Shown piece after piece: positions 1 to 12,781 of a stretch of 64,000 nucleotides of DNA. A program made the position numbers and the translations under genes. This stretch comes from Rhizobium sp. Q54 (GTDB lineage: Bacteria; Pseudomonadota; Alphaproteobacteria; Rhizobiales; Beijerinckiaceae). Location of the stretch: assembly GCA_945878875.1 (NCBI GenBank), contig CAMCUC010000006.1, positions 1-64,000 on the forward strand. Direction: 5' to 3'. Each line of letters begins with the position of its first letter. Within the stretch, counting starts at the first letter, position 1. Under the pieces are notes generated by a model. The model searched no databases and was not told the DNA's origin. It saw only the letters and a list, made by a program, of their open reading frames with translations.

Positions 1-221
1 TCCTCGGGCAAAGTCACGCCCAGCAGGCCGAGCGCGCCCATTTCGCGGAAGATTTCGGGGTCCGTGGTCTCGTGCGCATAAGCGTCGATGATGCGCGGCA
101 GAAGCTTGTCCTGCGCATAATCGCGGGCGGCCTGCGCGATCATGCGCTCGTCTTCGCTCAATTGCTCGTTGAGCAGCAGCGGATCGTCCCAGGCGAAGAC
201 GGCTTTTTGATCCATGCGCAT
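1..221 (-). CDS. Acyl-CoA dehydrogenase N-terminus, glutaryl-CoA dehydrogenase-like (partial, cut by window start)
   Basis: Reverse-strand translation [73 protein letters not shown] resembles the GcdH N-terminus. Confidence 0.8.
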   Translation of the reverse strand, partial: MRMDQKAVFAWDDPLLLNEQLSEDERMIAQAARDYAQDKLLPRIIDAYAHETTDPEIFREMGALGLLGVTLPE

Positions 222-325
222 GATTTCCTCCGGGCGGCGCCTTTTCGATATGGCGATCCTGGCCTGCGCGCAAGGTTTTGCGCTTAATGCTTGAACCGCG
301 CCCCGCGCGCCGTCACACTGGCGTC

Positions 326-1420
326 ATGGCCATTTCAAACGAACTCGGCGCGCCTTTCGACACCTCCGCCTTAACCGCAATGAACGAACGCTCCCGCGAG
401 ATTTTCCGCCGCGTGGTGGAAAGCTATCTTGAGACCGGCGATCCTTTGGGCTCGCGCCAGCTCTCGCGCATGCTGCCGATGACGCTGTCGCCCGCCTCGG
501 TGCGCAACGTGATGCAGGATCTGGAAGAATCCGGGCTGATCTTCGCCCCCCACACCAGCGCCGGACGGCTGCCGACCGAGCTTGGCTTGCGGTTTTTCGT
601 CGACGCCATGCTTGAGATCGGCGACCTCACGGGCGAGGAGCGCGGGCGCATCGAGGCGCAGGTCAAGGCGGCCTCGGCCGGGCAGACGATGGAGAACGTG
701 CTCACCGAGGCCTCCGCCATGCTGTCTGGCCTCACGCGCGGGGCGGGCGTGGTTTTGTCCTCGAAAGACAATTCGCGCCTTAAGCAGATTGAATTCGTGC
801 GGCTGGAGCCCGAGCGCGCGCTCGCCGTGCTGGTTGCCGAAAACGGCACGATTGAAAACCGCGTCGTGCAAATTCCCCGCGATCTGCCGCCCTCGGCTCT
901 GGTGGAAGCCTCAAATTATCTCAACGCGCGCATACGCGGGCGCACCTTGAGCGATCTGCGCCATGACATCGAAAACTCGCGCCAGGCCGCTGAATCCGAG
1001 CTTGGCCAACTCGCCGCGCGCCTCATTGACGCTGGCCTTGCAAGCTGGGCGGGGCCAGATACCGACGCGCAGCAATTGATTGTGCGCGGACAGGCCAATC
1101 TGCTGGATGATTTGAAGGCGGTCGAAGATCTTGAGCGCATCCGGCTTTTGTTCGCCGATCTTGAAACCAAGAAAGACGTGATTGAATTGCTGTCGCGGGC
1201 GGAGACCGGCGAGGGCGTGCGCATTTTCATCGGCTCGGAAAACAAGCTGTTCTCGCTGTCTGGCTCGTCGATGATTGCGGCGCCGTTTCGCGATTCGCAG
1301 CAAAAGATCGTCGGCGTGCTCGGCGTCATCGGCCCCACAAGGCTGAATTACGCGCGCATCGTGCCGATGGTCGATTACACCGCCAAAGTCGTGTCCAAAC
1401 TGGTGCGCGGCGAGAGCTGA
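326..1420 (+). CDS. hrcA: Heat-inducible transcription repressor HrcA
   Basis: [74 protein letters not shown] is typical HrcA; start placed at ATG 326. Confidence 0.95.
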   Translation: MAISNELGAPFDTSALTAMNERSREIFRRVVESYLETGDPLGSRQLSRMLPMTLSPASVRNVMQDLEESGLIFAPHTSAGRLPTELGLRFFVDAMLEIGDLTGEERGRIEAQVKAASAGQTMENVLTEASAMLSGLTRGAGVVLSSKDNSRLKQIEFVRLEPERALAVLVAENGTIENRVVQIPRDLPPSALVEASNYLNARIRGRTLSDLRHDIENSRQAAESELGQLAARLIDAGLASWAGPDTDAQQLIVRGQANLLDDLKAVEDLERIRLLFADLETKKDVIELLSRAETGEGVRIFIGSENKLFSLSGSSMIAAPFRDSQQKIVGVLGVIGPTRLNYARIVPMVDYTAKVVSKLVRGES

Positions 1421-1440
1421 TCGCCGCGCATTTTGTTTTC

Positions 1441-3363
1441 TCAGGCTGGCTTGAACAGCGTGCCGTTGCGCATTTTGGTGAAGCCGATGACGGCAACCGC
1501 CAGAACGATGCCTGCAGCTGTGCTGGCCAATTGCGGCGCCAGCATGAGCAAGCCCGCTATCGCCAGCAATCCACGCGTCCACCAAACGTTCGCCCAGGGG
1601 TCGAAACGCTCCAGTACGGCAGCCACAAGCACGAGGCCGATTCCGGCTGTGACGAACGTGACCGCGGTCTTCCAAAGCGGCCCCTGCCACAGCAATTCCG
1701 GGCCGAACACAAAGACGAAGGGCACAAGGAACGCCGCCAGCGCTAGTTTAACGGCATGGACCGAGATCAGAATCGGATTGTCGCCGGAGATAGAGGACGC
1801 CGCAAACGCAGCCACAGCCACGGGCGGCGTGATCGCCGACAGAACCGCGTAATACAGGATGAACATGTGCCCCTGTAAATCGCTGATGCCCAATTGCTTC
1901 ATCAGCGGGCTCATCAGCACGGCGGCCAGAATATAGGCGGATGGCGTTGGCATGCCCATGCCCAGAACGATGGTGAGGGCTGCAGCCACGACGAAGGTGG
2001 TGAATTGATCGGCCGCGGTGATTGCGTAAACCAGATGCGCAAACTTGGAGGCCAGCCCGGTCATGGTGATGCCGCCGATGACCAGCCCGGCTGCCGCCGT
2101 AGCACCCGCGACCACGACCGTGCGCACCGTCGTCTCCGCCAGCGAATTCCATATGGCGGTCGGACCCATCCGCGTATCGGCTTTGAGGGCGGCGACGGCC
2201 AGCACGGAAAGCGATCCAAACACCGCAACCATCGTCGGCGTGTAGCCTGCAAACAGGGACCAGGTGAGCACGACAAGCGGCACAAGGAACATGCCCCCCT
2301 TGCGCATCGTGGGGCCAACTTTGGGAAGCTCGGAGCGCGGCATGCCGCCAATCCCAAGCCGAACAGCGAGGAAATGGACCTGCGCATAAACGCACAGGTA
2401 ATAAAGCAACGCTGGCAGCAAAGCTGCGATGGCGATGTCGCGATATTCGATGCCGGTATATTCGGCCATCAGGAACGCAGCCGAGCCCATGACGGGCGGC
2501 ATGATGCTGCCGCCCGTGGACGCCGCAACTTCCACCGCGCCCGCCACCGGCCCCTTGAAGCCAGCTTTCTTCATCATCGGAATCGTGACGCAGCCGGACG
2601 TTACGACGTCAGCCGTCGGGCTGCCCGAAATCATGCCGTACAAGCCGGAAGAAGCGACGGCGACCTTTGCCGGGCCGCCATGGCGATGGCCCGTGTAGGC
2701 TGTTGCAATATCGTTGAAGAAATCGCCGCCTTTGGAATTGTAAAGCAATGTTCCAAATAGCACGAACATGAAGGCATAGGTGGCCGCCACGCGCGCGGGC
2801 AGGCCCATCACGCCGTCGGTCGTATAAATCATGATGTCGAGGAAATGCAGGAAGTCGATGTAGCCGTGGCCGAGCACGCCCGAAATGTTATGGCCCCACA
2901 GATTGTAGCCCATAAAAATAAGCACGATGCCAAGCAATCCCATGCCGGTCGCGCGTCGCGTGATTTCCAGCGTCAGGAAAACCATCAGGGAGCCGAAGAA
3001 AATCTGCTCATCGGTCAGTTCCGTCAGCAGCGCAATACGATTGCTCAGTTCCGACGACTGGAAGAAAAAGAATACGCCTGTCGCAAAGCTGGCGAGCGAC
3101 AGGATGTAGTCGATCACGGACGGCTTGTTGATGTCCGAACTGCCCGTCGCCCCCACCACGAGGAAGGCGATTCCCATTGTCCCGCAGAGGAAAATCGCGG
3201 TCAGCATCCACGGGTCAATGATGAGCACGGTCGCCGCCAGAATGACGTAGATCGCAAGCCCGACGGCGAGCGTCTTGACGGCCTGCTCAAGCCATCCCTG
3301 CAATTGCCGGGGGCGTCCGACAGAAAACCAGAACCAGAGGCTGAATACGCGGGGCAGTGACAT
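1441..3363 (-). CDS. TRAP transporter permease, fused 4TM/12TM subunits
   Basis: Long hydrophobic protein with TRAP large-permease motifs (GSPTADVVTSGCVTIPMMKKAGFKGPVAGAVEVAASTGGSIMPPVMGSAAFLMAEYTG); next to a TAXI binding protein. Confidence 0.9.
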   Translation of the reverse strand: MSLPRVFSLWFWFSVGRPRQLQGWLEQAVKTLAVGLAIYVILAATVLIIDPWMLTAIFLCGTMGIAFLVVGATGSSDINKPSVIDYILSLASFATGVFFFFQSSELSNRIALLTELTDEQIFFGSLMVFLTLEITRRATGMGLLGIVLIFMGYNLWGHNISGVLGHGYIDFLHFLDIMIYTTDGVMGLPARVAATYAFMFVLFGTLLYNSKGGDFFNDIATAYTGHRHGGPAKVAVASSGLYGMISGSPTADVVTSGCVTIPMMKKAGFKGPVAGAVEVAASTGGSIMPPVMGSAAFLMAEYTGIEYRDIAIAALLPALLYYLCVYAQVHFLAVRLGIGGMPRSELPKVGPTMRKGGMFLVPLVVLTWSLFAGYTPTMVAVFGSLSVLAVAALKADTRMGPTAIWNSLAETTVRTVVVAGATAAAGLVIGGITMTGLASKFAHLVYAITAADQFTTFVVAAALTIVLGMGMPTPSAYILAAVLMSPLMKQLGISDLQGHMFILYYAVLSAITPPVAVAAFAASSISGDNPILISVHAVKLALAAFLVPFVFVFGPELLWQGPLWKTAVTFVTAGIGLVLVAAVLERFDPWANVWWTRGLLAIAGLLMLAPQLASTAAGIVLAVAVIGFTKMRNGTLFKPA

Positions 3364-3461
3364 GCGGCAGTCCTTTGAGCGTCTTTTGCGAGCGTCTTTT
3401 TGAATGCGCCTGCGGCGGCCCACTCAGCCGCCGCAGCTTTTTAATGCCGAGCCGGCGCGGC

Positions 3462-4460
3462 TTACTTCTTGATGCCCGCTTCCTTCAGATATTTCATCGC
3501 GCCGGGATGGAACGGCACGCCACCGTCCTGCGCCAGAGATTCTTTGGTGGTGGCAGCAGCCAGCAGACGGTGCGAGGCTTTGAACTTCTCGATCTGTTCA
3601 AACATCGACTTGGTCACGTTGTAGGCGGTCTGTTCGTCCATATTAGCGTTGACAAGAACCGGCAGGCCCACGCACAGCGAGGCGGAATCGCCCAGCAGGA
3701 ACTCGTATTCTTCCTTCTTGATCGAGCAGGGCGTTGCGCCGGTAAGGTCGCCCGCTTTTTTGGCGGTGGCCTCGCTCATCGGCAGCATCACCATTTCGAC
3801 GCCCTTGGAGACTTCGAGCACGCGGGGATGTTTGTAGGAAATGCCGAAGCTGATGACGTCGATGCGCCGGTCGAGCATCAGCGAGGTCTGCTCGCCGGAC
3901 GCGGCGCGGATCACCTGCCCGCCCCATTTCTTCACGTCGTCCAGCGACACGCCAATCGCCGTCAGGGTCGCGATGCTCACGTCGCCGTCCATATTGCCCG
4001 GGCGGTTGACGGCGATGCGCATCGGCGGCTTTTTGGCGGCGATGTCCTCAAACGTCTTGATGCCGTGTTGCTCGGCCCAGCTCTTTTGCACCAGCGTATG
4101 GGTGACCTGAAACCGCGATTGCGGGGTGTAGGAATTGATCAGCATCCGCAATTCTTTGATCGGCGCCTTGAACGGCGGCTTGCCTTGCGTCGCGACCAGA
4201 ATCTCGGTGTCGGATACAAAGCCAAGCGGCACCTTGCCCTGTTGCAGCAGGAGCGCGTTGGCGAGTCCGCCGCTGGAGGTTTGATAGGTGACTGTCGAGC
4301 CGGGATATTGGGCCGCCAGCGAGGCGTCCATGCCCGCGCCTACCGTGGAGACGAGGCCGCCGGGGCTATAGCCTGCAATGGTGAGGTTGTAGGGCTGCGC
4401 GTGCGCCGCGCCCGTGATCGCCAGCGCCGTAGCGGTCGCCAGAATGGTCTTGAGCATCAT
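3462..4460 (-). CDS. TAXI family TRAP transporter solute-binding subunit
   Basis: Signal peptide MMLKTILATATALAITGAAHAQ, then YNLTIAGYSPGGLVSTVGAGMDASLAAQYPGSTVTYQTS; downstream of the start is the TRAP permease gene. Confidence 0.85.
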   Translation of the reverse strand: MMLKTILATATALAITGAAHAQPYNLTIAGYSPGGLVSTVGAGMDASLAAQYPGSTVTYQTSSGGLANALLLQQGKVPLGFVSDTEILVATQGKPPFKAPIKELRMLINSYTPQSRFQVTHTLVQKSWAEQHGIKTFEDIAAKKPPMRIAVNRPGNMDGDVSIATLTAIGVSLDDVKKWGGQVIRAASGEQTSLMLDRRIDVISFGISYKHPRVLEVSKGVEMVMLPMSEATAKKAGDLTGATPCSIKKEEYEFLLGDSASLCVGLPVLVNANMDEQTAYNVTKSMFEQIEKFKASHRLLAAATTKESLAQDGGVPFHPGAMKYLKEAGIKK

Positions 4461-4626
4461 GTTCTTCTCCCTCCGAAATAGACTGGTCAAGCGCCAGCTC
4501 TGGCCATTCGGCCTTACTATTTTTGAGACTAGTCCATGAATATGGGTAGGGTCAACGAAGCGCTATAACGTCGCTTCTCTGCGCCGCCCCCTTCCCCCCG
4601 GCGGCTGGCGCTGCTATCTCGGAACA

Positions 4627-6432
4627 ATGACCACCCATTCCTTCGACAACATTCGCAATTTCTCCATCGTCGCCCACATCGACCATGGCAAATCCACGCT
4701 GGCCGACCGCCTGATCCAGACGACGGGCACGATGGCGGCGCGCGAAATGGTGGAGCAGGTGCTCGACTCGATGGACATCGAGCGCGAGCGCGGCATCACC
4801 ATCAAGGCCCAGACGGTGCGCCTCGAATACACGGCGCTGGATGGCAAAACCTACATCCTCAACCTGATGGACACGCCCGGGCACGTCGATTTCGCCTATG
4901 AGGTGTCGCGCTCGCTGGCCGCTTGCGAAGGCTCGCTGCTGGTCGTGGACGCCTCGCAGGGCGTTGAGGCGCAGACGCTGGCCAACGTCTATCACGCACT
5001 GGACGCGGGCCACGAGATCGTGCCCGTGCTCAACAAAGTGGATTTGCCCGCGGCCGAGCCCGACCGCATCAAGCAGCAGATCGAGGACGTGATTGGCCTC
5101 GACGCCTCGGACGCGGTGCCGATTTCCGCCAAGACCGGCCTCAATATCGACCTTGTGCTGGAGGCCATCGTCAAGCGCCTGCCAGCCCCCAGGGGCGACG
5201 AGAAAGCGCCACTCAAGGCTCTGCTGGTCGATTCCTGGTACGACGCCTATCTTGGCGTCGTTGTGCTCGTGCGCGTCATCGACGGCGAGCTGAAGAAGGG
5301 CCAGAAGATCGTGATGATGGGCGCCGACGCCCATTACGAGGTGGACCGCATCGGCGTGTTCACCCCCAAGATGAAGGATCTTCCTCGCCTTGGCCCCGGC
5401 GAGATCGGCTTCATCACCGCGCAAATCAAGCAGGTGGCCGACACCCGCGTGGGAGACACGATCACCGACGAGAAGCGCCATTGCGACGCCGCTTTGCCGG
5501 GCTTCAAGCCCGCGCAACCGGTCGTGTTCTGCGGCCTGTTCCCGGTGGATGCGGCTGATTTTGACGATCTGCGCGGCGCCATGGGCAAGCTGCGGCTAAA
5601 CGACGCCAGCTTTACCTATGAGATGGAATCTTCCGCCGCGCTTGGCTTTGGCTTCCGCTGCGGTTTTCTGGGCCTGTTGCATCTGGAAATCATTCAGGAG
5701 CGCCTGCACCGCGAGTTCAATCTCGACCTCATCGCCACCGCGCCCTCCGTGGTCTATCGAATCTCGATGACGGACGGCGAGGTGATGGAACTGCATAATC
5801 CCGCCGATCTGCCCGACGTGATGAAGATCGCCAGCATCGAGGAGCCGTGGATTAAGGCCACGATCCTGACGCCTGACGATTATCTGGGCTCGGTGCTGAA
5901 GCTGTGTCAGGAGCGGCGCGGCGTGCAGGTCGATCTCAATTACGTCGGCAAGCGCGCGATGGTGATCTACGAGCTGCCGCTGAATGAAGTGGTGTTCGAT
6001 TTCTATGATCGCCTGAAGTCGATCTCGAAGGGCTACGCCAGCTTTGACTACAATATCACCGGCTACAAGGAGGGCGACCTCGTAAAGATGTCGATCCTCG
6101 TCAACGCCGAGCCGGTGGACGCGCTCTCGATGCTGGTCCATCGCGGGCGCGCAGAAGGCCGTGGCCGCGTGATGGTGGAGAAGCTGAAAGAGCTGATCCC
6201 GCCGCACATGTTCCAGATCCCGATTCAGGCCGCCATCGGCGGAAAAATCATCGCCCGCGAAACCGTGCGCGCCCTGCGCAAGGATGTGACCGCCAAATGC
6301 TACGGCGGCGACGTGACCCGCAAGCGCAAGCTGCTGGAGAAGCAGAAAGAGGGCAAGAAGCGCATGCGCCAGTTCGGCAAGGTGGAGATTCCGCAGGAAG
6401 CGTTCATTGCGGCGCTGAAGATGGATTCTTGA
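4627..6432 (+). CDS. lepA: Elongation factor 4 (LepA)
   Basis: [45 protein letters not shown]-terminus [42 protein letters not shown]. Confidence 0.98.
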   Translation: MTTHSFDNIRNFSIVAHIDHGKSTLADRLIQTTGTMAAREMVEQVLDSMDIERERGITIKAQTVRLEYTALDGKTYILNLMDTPGHVDFAYEVSRSLAACEGSLLVVDASQGVEAQTLANVYHALDAGHEIVPVLNKVDLPAAEPDRIKQQIEDVIGLDASDAVPISAKTGLNIDLVLEAIVKRLPAPRGDEKAPLKALLVDSWYDAYLGVVVLVRVIDGELKKGQKIVMMGADAHYEVDRIGVFTPKMKDLPRLGPGEIGFITAQIKQVADTRVGDTITDEKRHCDAALPGFKPAQPVVFCGLFPVDAADFDDLRGAMGKLRLNDASFTYEMESSAALGFGFRCGFLGLLHLEIIQERLHREFNLDLIATAPSVVYRISMTDGEVMELHNPADLPDVMKIASIEEPWIKATILTPDDYLGSVLKLCQERRGVQVDLNYVGKRAMVIYELPLNEVVFDFYDRLKSISKGYASFDYNITGYKEGDLVKMSILVNAEPVDALSMLVHRGRAEGRGRVMVEKLKELIPPHMFQIPIQAAIGGKIIARETVRALRKDVTAKCYGGDVTRKRKLLEKQKEGKKRMRQFGKVEIPQEAFIAALKMDS

Positions 6433-6435
6433 TCG

Positions 6436-6505
6436 CTGGACCGCGCGCGTTCTCGCGCGCATCTTGGGCGCTGAAAAGGTGCGCGCGAGGACGCGCGCGG
6501 TCCAG
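6436..6505. repeat. Imperfect 30-bp inverted repeat (hairpin) just downstream of lepA
   Basis: Arm ctggaccgcgcgcgttctcgcgcgcatctt (6436-6465) pairs with aaggtgcgcgcgaggacgcgcgcggtccag (6476-6505), about 28/30 matching around a 10-nt loop. Confidence 0.75.
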
Positions 6506-6537
6506 ATTGCGGTTCCCGATTACATGTGAGGTCTCCA

Positions 6538-6945
6538 ATGCTGATCCACCGCCTCGGCTCCCGCAAAACAATCCGCGCGCCTGACGCTTATTTCACCGGC
6601 GTCGTGCATCAAGACCCCATCATGGACGCGCCCGAGCCCGCCAGCCTTCGCGCCGTGCGGGTGAGCTTTGAGGCGGGCGCGCGCACGGCGTGGCACACCC
6701 ATCCGCTCGGGCAGACGATCTACATCACGTCGGGCGTGGGGCGCGTGCAGCGCGAAGGCGGGCCTGTGCTGGAGGTTCGCCCCGGCGACGTCGTGTTCTT
6801 CGAGCCAAATGAACGCCATTGGCACGGCGCCTCGCCTGACGTTGCGATGGTGCATATCGCCATGCAGGAAGCGGTGGACGGCAAGCACGTCGATTGGGCC
6901 GAGCAGGTGAGCCAGGCCGATTATCTGGCGCCTGCGTCTTCTTGA
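6538..6945 (+). CDS. Cupin domain-containing protein (small quercetinase-like cupin)
   Basis: VSFEAGARTAWHTHPLGQTIYITSGVGRVQREGGPVLEVRPGDVVFFEPNERHWHGASP. Confidence 0.85.
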   Translation: MLIHRLGSRKTIRAPDAYFTGVVHQDPIMDAPEPASLRAVRVSFEAGARTAWHTHPLGQTIYITSGVGRVQREGGPVLEVRPGDVVFFEPNERHWHGASPDVAMVHIAMQEAVDGKHVDWAEQVSQADYLAPASS

Positions 6946-6955
6946 GGGCCGCGCC

Positions 6956-7723
6956 ATGAACGACGATGCGAAAAATCCGCCCACCGAAAACCCCGCCTTC
7001 GCCCTGCCGCCGGGCTATGACGGCCTTGCCGAAGCCCGCCGCCTGCTGCGCACGATCCGGGCCGGCGCGCTCGCCACGCTGACGCAAGACGGCTTCCCGT
7101 TCGCCTCGCTCGTCAATGTGGCGACCGATGTTGACGGCGCGCCGCTGATCCTCACCTCCAGCCTGTCCGCCCACACGCAGCACATGCTGGCCGATTCCCG
7201 CGCCTCGCTGCTTTTGAGCGAGGGCGGCAAAGGCGATCCGCTCGCCCATCCGCGCCTGACCCTTGTCGGGCGCATGGGAAGGGTCGAGGGCGCGGCGAGG
7301 GCAGGCGTCAAGGCGCGCTTTCTGTCCCGCCATCCAAAGTCGGCGCTTTATGCGGATTTTGGCGATTTCGCATTCTGGCGGCTGGAGATTGCGCGCGCCC
7401 ATCTCAACGGCGGCTTTGCAAAAGCCGCCAGCTATGAGGGCGCCGCGATCCTTCTGCCCGCCGACGAATCAGCTTTTATAGCTGCGCTTGAGGCGGAGAC
7501 GCTGGAGCAGCTGAACGCCGGGCCTGATTTTCTGCGGCAAGTCGCAGCCAAGGCTGGCGGCCCGGCGGACGGGCGCTGGCGCGTCAGCGGGCTCGATCCC
7601 GAGGGGCTCGATCTTTGCGCTGGCGACCTGACGGCGCGTGCGCCTTTCGCGGAACGCGCGACCGATTCAACCAGTTTGCAACAGGCGCTGGCGGCGCTCA
7701 GACTTGCGGCGGCGGCCAAATGA
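6956..7723 (+). CDS. Pyridoxamine 5'-phosphate oxidase-fold / HugZ-like heme-utilisation protein
   Basis: ARRLLRTIRAGALATLTQDGFPFASLVNVATDVDGAPLILTSSLSAHTQHMLADSRASLLLSEG. Confidence 0.8.
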   Translation: MNDDAKNPPTENPAFALPPGYDGLAEARRLLRTIRAGALATLTQDGFPFASLVNVATDVDGAPLILTSSLSAHTQHMLADSRASLLLSEGGKGDPLAHPRLTLVGRMGRVEGAARAGVKARFLSRHPKSALYADFGDFAFWRLEIARAHLNGGFAKAASYEGAAILLPADESAFIAALEAETLEQLNAGPDFLRQVAAKAGGPADGRWRVSGLDPEGLDLCAGDLTARAPFAERATDSTSLQQALAALRLAAAAK

Positions 7724-7893
7724 TGCTGCGGCGCAATATAAAATCGTGAGCATCTTGTTCACGCTCATCTTGTATGACGCTTGCTCTTGGGAGCTGCGGG
7801 GACTAAACAGCGCGCCTGAAATAAACGCATGCGTAATCTGATCGGGCGGACGTGCGTCCCTCCGCAAAACGGGCCGGGACTTCGGAGACAGCG

Positions 7894-9507
<1,614 letters not shown>

Positions 9508-9553
9508 AACGAGCCTCCAGAAAACGCAAAAGCCGCCTGCAATAACGCGGGCT

Positions 9554-10099
9554 TCAAAGAATAAAGCTCACCGAGCCAAGCTGTCCCAGTTCGTGGGCGG
9601 CCAGCAGTACGCGGCGCTCCTTGATGCGGAAACCCTCGCCCGTCTTGCGCAGCGCATATTGATACGAGCCGACATAAACGAATTCGCGCTGGTAGCGACG
9701 ATAGCGGTAGCAAACGAAATTGGCGGCTGCGTGCACGATGTCGCCTTCAACGCCCGTGATGCGGACGTTGGAGATCAGGCGGCAGGTGCGCGAGCGCGGA
9801 AATTCCGCATGGCAATTGGGATCCATCACGCGGATGATGCGCTGGCGAATGCGCTCGCGATCATCCGAGATGATGTAGAGTGTACCACGATGGCCACCCT
9901 CCAGATCGTCGTTGGGCGGAATGAAATAGGTGGCGTCGTCAGCCAGCAGCGCTTCCCATTCCTTCAGGCGCCATTCGTCGAGGAGAGCCGCCTCATGGAA
10001 GAAGAAATCTTCGACTTCCGCCCGCTTAACAGCTACATTTGCGATTCCCGCGCTCATTCCCGCACTCATGCCTGCGCTCCCGTCATCATCTTGTCCCAA
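9554..10099 (-). CDS. Aromatic ring-hydroxylating dioxygenase beta subunit (NTF2-like)
   Basis: VEDFFFHEAALLDEWRLKEWEALLADDATYFIPPNDD is typical of the RHO small subunit; overlaps the alpha subunit. Confidence 0.85.
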   Translation of the reverse strand: MGQDDDGSAGMSAGMSAGIANVAVKRAEVEDFFFHEAALLDEWRLKEWEALLADDATYFIPPNDDLEGGHRGTLYIISDDRERIRQRIIRVMDPNCHAEFPRSRTCRLISNVRITGVEGDIVHAAANFVCYRYRRYQREFVYVGSYQYALRKTGEGFRIKERRVLLAAHELGQLGSVSFIL

Positions 10100-11367
10100 T
10101 GACGCCAGAACGTGCGCAGGTGATGCTCATCGCTGTTGAGCTGCTCGCCCTCGCGGCCCATGCCGCGCGACATTTCAGACCAGCGGTCGTCAGTGTAATT
10201 GGCGAGCCCCTGCTGCACCAGCTCCAGCGCCTCCACGTCGTCCGGGGTCGCAAAACCGCCCGGCCCGTAGAAGGTGAGGAACGCATCCAGCCGACGCGCG
10301 CGTGCGCTCTCGGACTCCTCCACAGGGCCAAGCGCCCAGGCGGTCACCTGCATCTTGTTGGCGCCGTCGGGATAGAAGGTGCGGATCGTCACCGAAGAGC
10401 CGTCGTTGATGACGAGATTGGGGAATATCACGAGATTGCGATTGGTGTCGCAAATCCGCTTGGCCCGGTCCGGTCCGACGCGCTGCACCAATTCTTCGCG
10501 AATCGCCGCCATTTCAGGCTTCGCGTCCTCGCCGTAAATCGGAATCCACGCCGCCACCGGGCGTCCGCGAAAGTTGACGTTGTCGGTGGTGAAATGGCCG
10601 TTGCCCAGATCAATCGCCAGACCATGTGTGGGCAGAACCAGCGCCGGATCTTTCGAGGGCTCCATCTTCACGCCGGAATTGGCCATGAAATTGAGCCATG
10701 TCGAATGCGTTGAGGGCAGGTGGTAATCGTCGACGCTGTTTTCGACCATCAACTTCCAATTGGCGTTGACGTCATATTCCTGCGTGCCGGAAATTACTTC
10801 CATCGTGCTAGACGGCGACTGGTCCACCACAAGGTCGATGTATTCGGTCGCTGCGCCCAGATAATCGACCAGCGATACGGCGTCCGGATCAAGATTCATG
10901 AACCAGAAATCGCGGTAGGATTCAAACTTCGCCGGCGCCTTGAGGCCGAACGTGCTTTGGTCGAAGGCCGCCGTATAGGCCTCGTCGCCGGGCACGCGCG
11001 CCATCGAGCCGTCGTTATTGTAGATCCAGCCGTGATAGACGCAATTGAAGCGCCGCGTATTGCCCTTGCGCTCCGTGCACACCAGCGCGCCGCGATGGCG
11101 GCAGGTGTTGAGATGGCAGCGCACCTGGCCCTTGCCGTCGCGCGCAAAGATCACCGGGCGACCCGCCACCTTGCGGGTGTGGAAATCGCCGTTCTTCTTC
11201 AGCTCGGAGCCATGCCCGACGTAAATCCAGCACTTGGCGAAAATGTTGCGCATTTCGCCGCGCAAAACCTCGTCGGAGACCAGAGCCTCGCGATCAAGAA
11301 GGAATATTCCCTTTTCGCGGTCATCGACCACAAAGGATCTCGCTCCCGTCATATCACGCCTCATCAA
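10066..11367 (-). CDS. Aromatic ring-hydroxylating dioxygenase alpha subunit (Rieske 2Fe-2S)
   Basis: Rieske motif CRHRGALVCTERKGNTRRFNCVYHGWIYNNDG plus mononuclear-iron-domain features. Confidence 0.93.
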   Translation of the reverse strand: MMRRDMTGARSFVVDDREKGIFLLDREALVSDEVLRGEMRNIFAKCWIYVGHGSELKKNGDFHTRKVAGRPVIFARDGKGQVRCHLNTCRHRGALVCTERKGNTRRFNCVYHGWIYNNDGSMARVPGDEAYTAAFDQSTFGLKAPAKFESYRDFWFMNLDPDAVSLVDYLGAATEYIDLVVDQSPSSTMEVISGTQEYDVNANWKLMVENSVDDYHLPSTHSTWLNFMANSGVKMEPSKDPALVLPTHGLAIDLGNGHFTTDNVNFRGRPVAAWIPIYGEDAKPEMAAIREELVQRVGPDRAKRICDTNRNLVIFPNLVINDGSSVTIRTFYPDGANKMQVTAWALGPVEESESARARRLDAFLTFYGPGGFATPDDVEALELVQQGLANYTDDRWSEMSRGMGREGEQLNSDEHHLRTFWRHWDKMMTGAQA

Positions 11368-11626
11368 GTGGACATTTGTTATGAGCTTTTAGGCTCTTGG
11401 GCGGGGGCGTCAACCGCGGCGAGCTTGAGGGCGCGCTAAACGCCACGCCTGCGGAATAGATACCTACCCCTGCACAAGGAAAAGACGCCCAAAGACTCAA
11501 CAAACCGCGAGAAGTTCAACACCTCCCGGTTTAGCGACCACAAAGTGCGCGCGTCGCCCGCGTGAGCCTGGAGACGATCGAGATTGTGGAGATGATGCAA
11601 TAGGTTGAAAGGCATGGGCTTATCTA

Positions 11627-11699
11627 TGGACCGCGGGCTTCCAACCCGCGTCTTGCTTTGGTCGATTGTAAAAAATGCGGGCTGGAAGCCTGCGGTCCA
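11627..11699. repeat. REP-like inverted repeat
   Basis: tggaccgcgggcttccaacccgcgtctt inverted to aaaatgcgggctggaagcctgcggtcca; related unit near 23132-23193. Confidence 0.7.
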
Positions 11700-11941
11700 A
11701 AGGGACGCCTCTTGTGATCCGCCATGTTCCAGCTGCGTCATGGCGGCGGCGGCCACCATCCACGGCAGGGTTCGAGCGTGCGGCTTGTCGTGGGTCCCGG
11801 CCTTCGCCGGGATGACGCGGAGCCCGGACAAGAATGCGCGCGGTCCAAATACGCCCCCATAATCCGCGCTTGCCGCCGCCCCCTTGTCTGCGGTATAAGC
11901 CCTTATCAGTTTCTCATATAGGCCGCCTGATTGTGGTCATT

Positions 11942-12751
11942 ATGGAGGGTGGGTTCCGGACCGGGACCCGCTCTTTTTTGTTTCTTGGCGTCTGGGGAAA
12001 ATCGGGCTTGGCCGACGAACGCACACACGAACAAGAGCAGACTCCTGATGAGGCTCCCGAAATCGTCGGGACTCTGGATGAGCCGCGCTTTGTGATCGAG
12101 ACCGGCCCCGCCGCCCGCGTGGCGCGGCTGATTGCGCCTGTGCTGGGCGATTTTGGCTTTCGGCTGGTGCGGGTGAAAATTTCGACCAATCAGGGCCCCA
12201 TCGTCCAGATCATGGCCGAGCGGCCCGACGGGACGATGACGGTCGACGATTGCGAGAAGGCGAGCGTCGGGATTGGTCCGATTCTCGATCTCGAAGATCC
12301 GATGCCGGGCGTTGCCTACCGGCTGGAAATGTCGTCGCCGGGCATTGATCGCCCGCTGGTGCGCACCACCGATTTTCTGCGGGCCATCGGCCACGAGGCA
12401 CGTATCGAGATGCTAAGCCTGCATTATAACCGCAAGCGTTTTCGCGGCTGGATTGAAGGCGTTGAGGGCGATGGCCAGAAGGCGGCGCTGAAATTGCGCC
12501 GGATGGACGCGCCCGCCAATGAGGAAAGCGACGTCGTGCTGCCGCTGGCCGATCTTGGCGAAGCCCACCTCGTGCTGACCGAGGCGCTGATTCGCGAATC
12601 CCTGCGCGCTGGCAAGGCTGCGCTGGAAGAGTCCGAGGCTCCCGAAGGCGAGGCTCCTGAAGACGCCGAGGCGCCGCGTCGCGGGCCGGGGCGTTTCGCC
12701 GCCAAACGCAAAGCCGTTCCCGTTCAACCGGGCGCCCGTCGCTCGAAATAG
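11942..12751 (+). CDS. rimP: Ribosome maturation factor RimP
   Basis: [47 protein letters not shown] ... [34 protein letters not shown]; directly upstream of nusA. N-terminal start uncertain (a TTG at 12009 is an alternative). Confidence 0.93.
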   Translation: MEGGFRTGTRSFLFLGVWGKSGLADERTHEQEQTPDEAPEIVGTLDEPRFVIETGPAARVARLIAPVLGDFGFRLVRVKISTNQGPIVQIMAERPDGTMTVDDCEKASVGIGPILDLEDPMPGVAYRLEMSSPGIDRPLVRTTDFLRAIGHEARIEMLSLHYNRKRFRGWIEGVEGDGQKAALKLRRMDAPANEESDVVLPLADLGEAHLVLTEALIRESLRAGKAALEESEAPEGEAPEDAEAPRRGPGRFAAKRKAVPVQPGARRSK

Positions 12752-12781
12752 TTTTGAAAAAGTCCCAAGGAGGACCAGACC

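Noticed and set aside
3357-4481. 374-aa + strand ORF over the TAXI gene
   Set aside because: Antisense to a signal-peptide-bearing TAXI protein; composition typical of shadow ORFs
11436-11831. 131-aa ORF on the - strand in the intergenic region
   Set aside because: Region consists largely of REP-like repeats; translation ([14 protein letters not shown]...) is the typical false protein from such repeats
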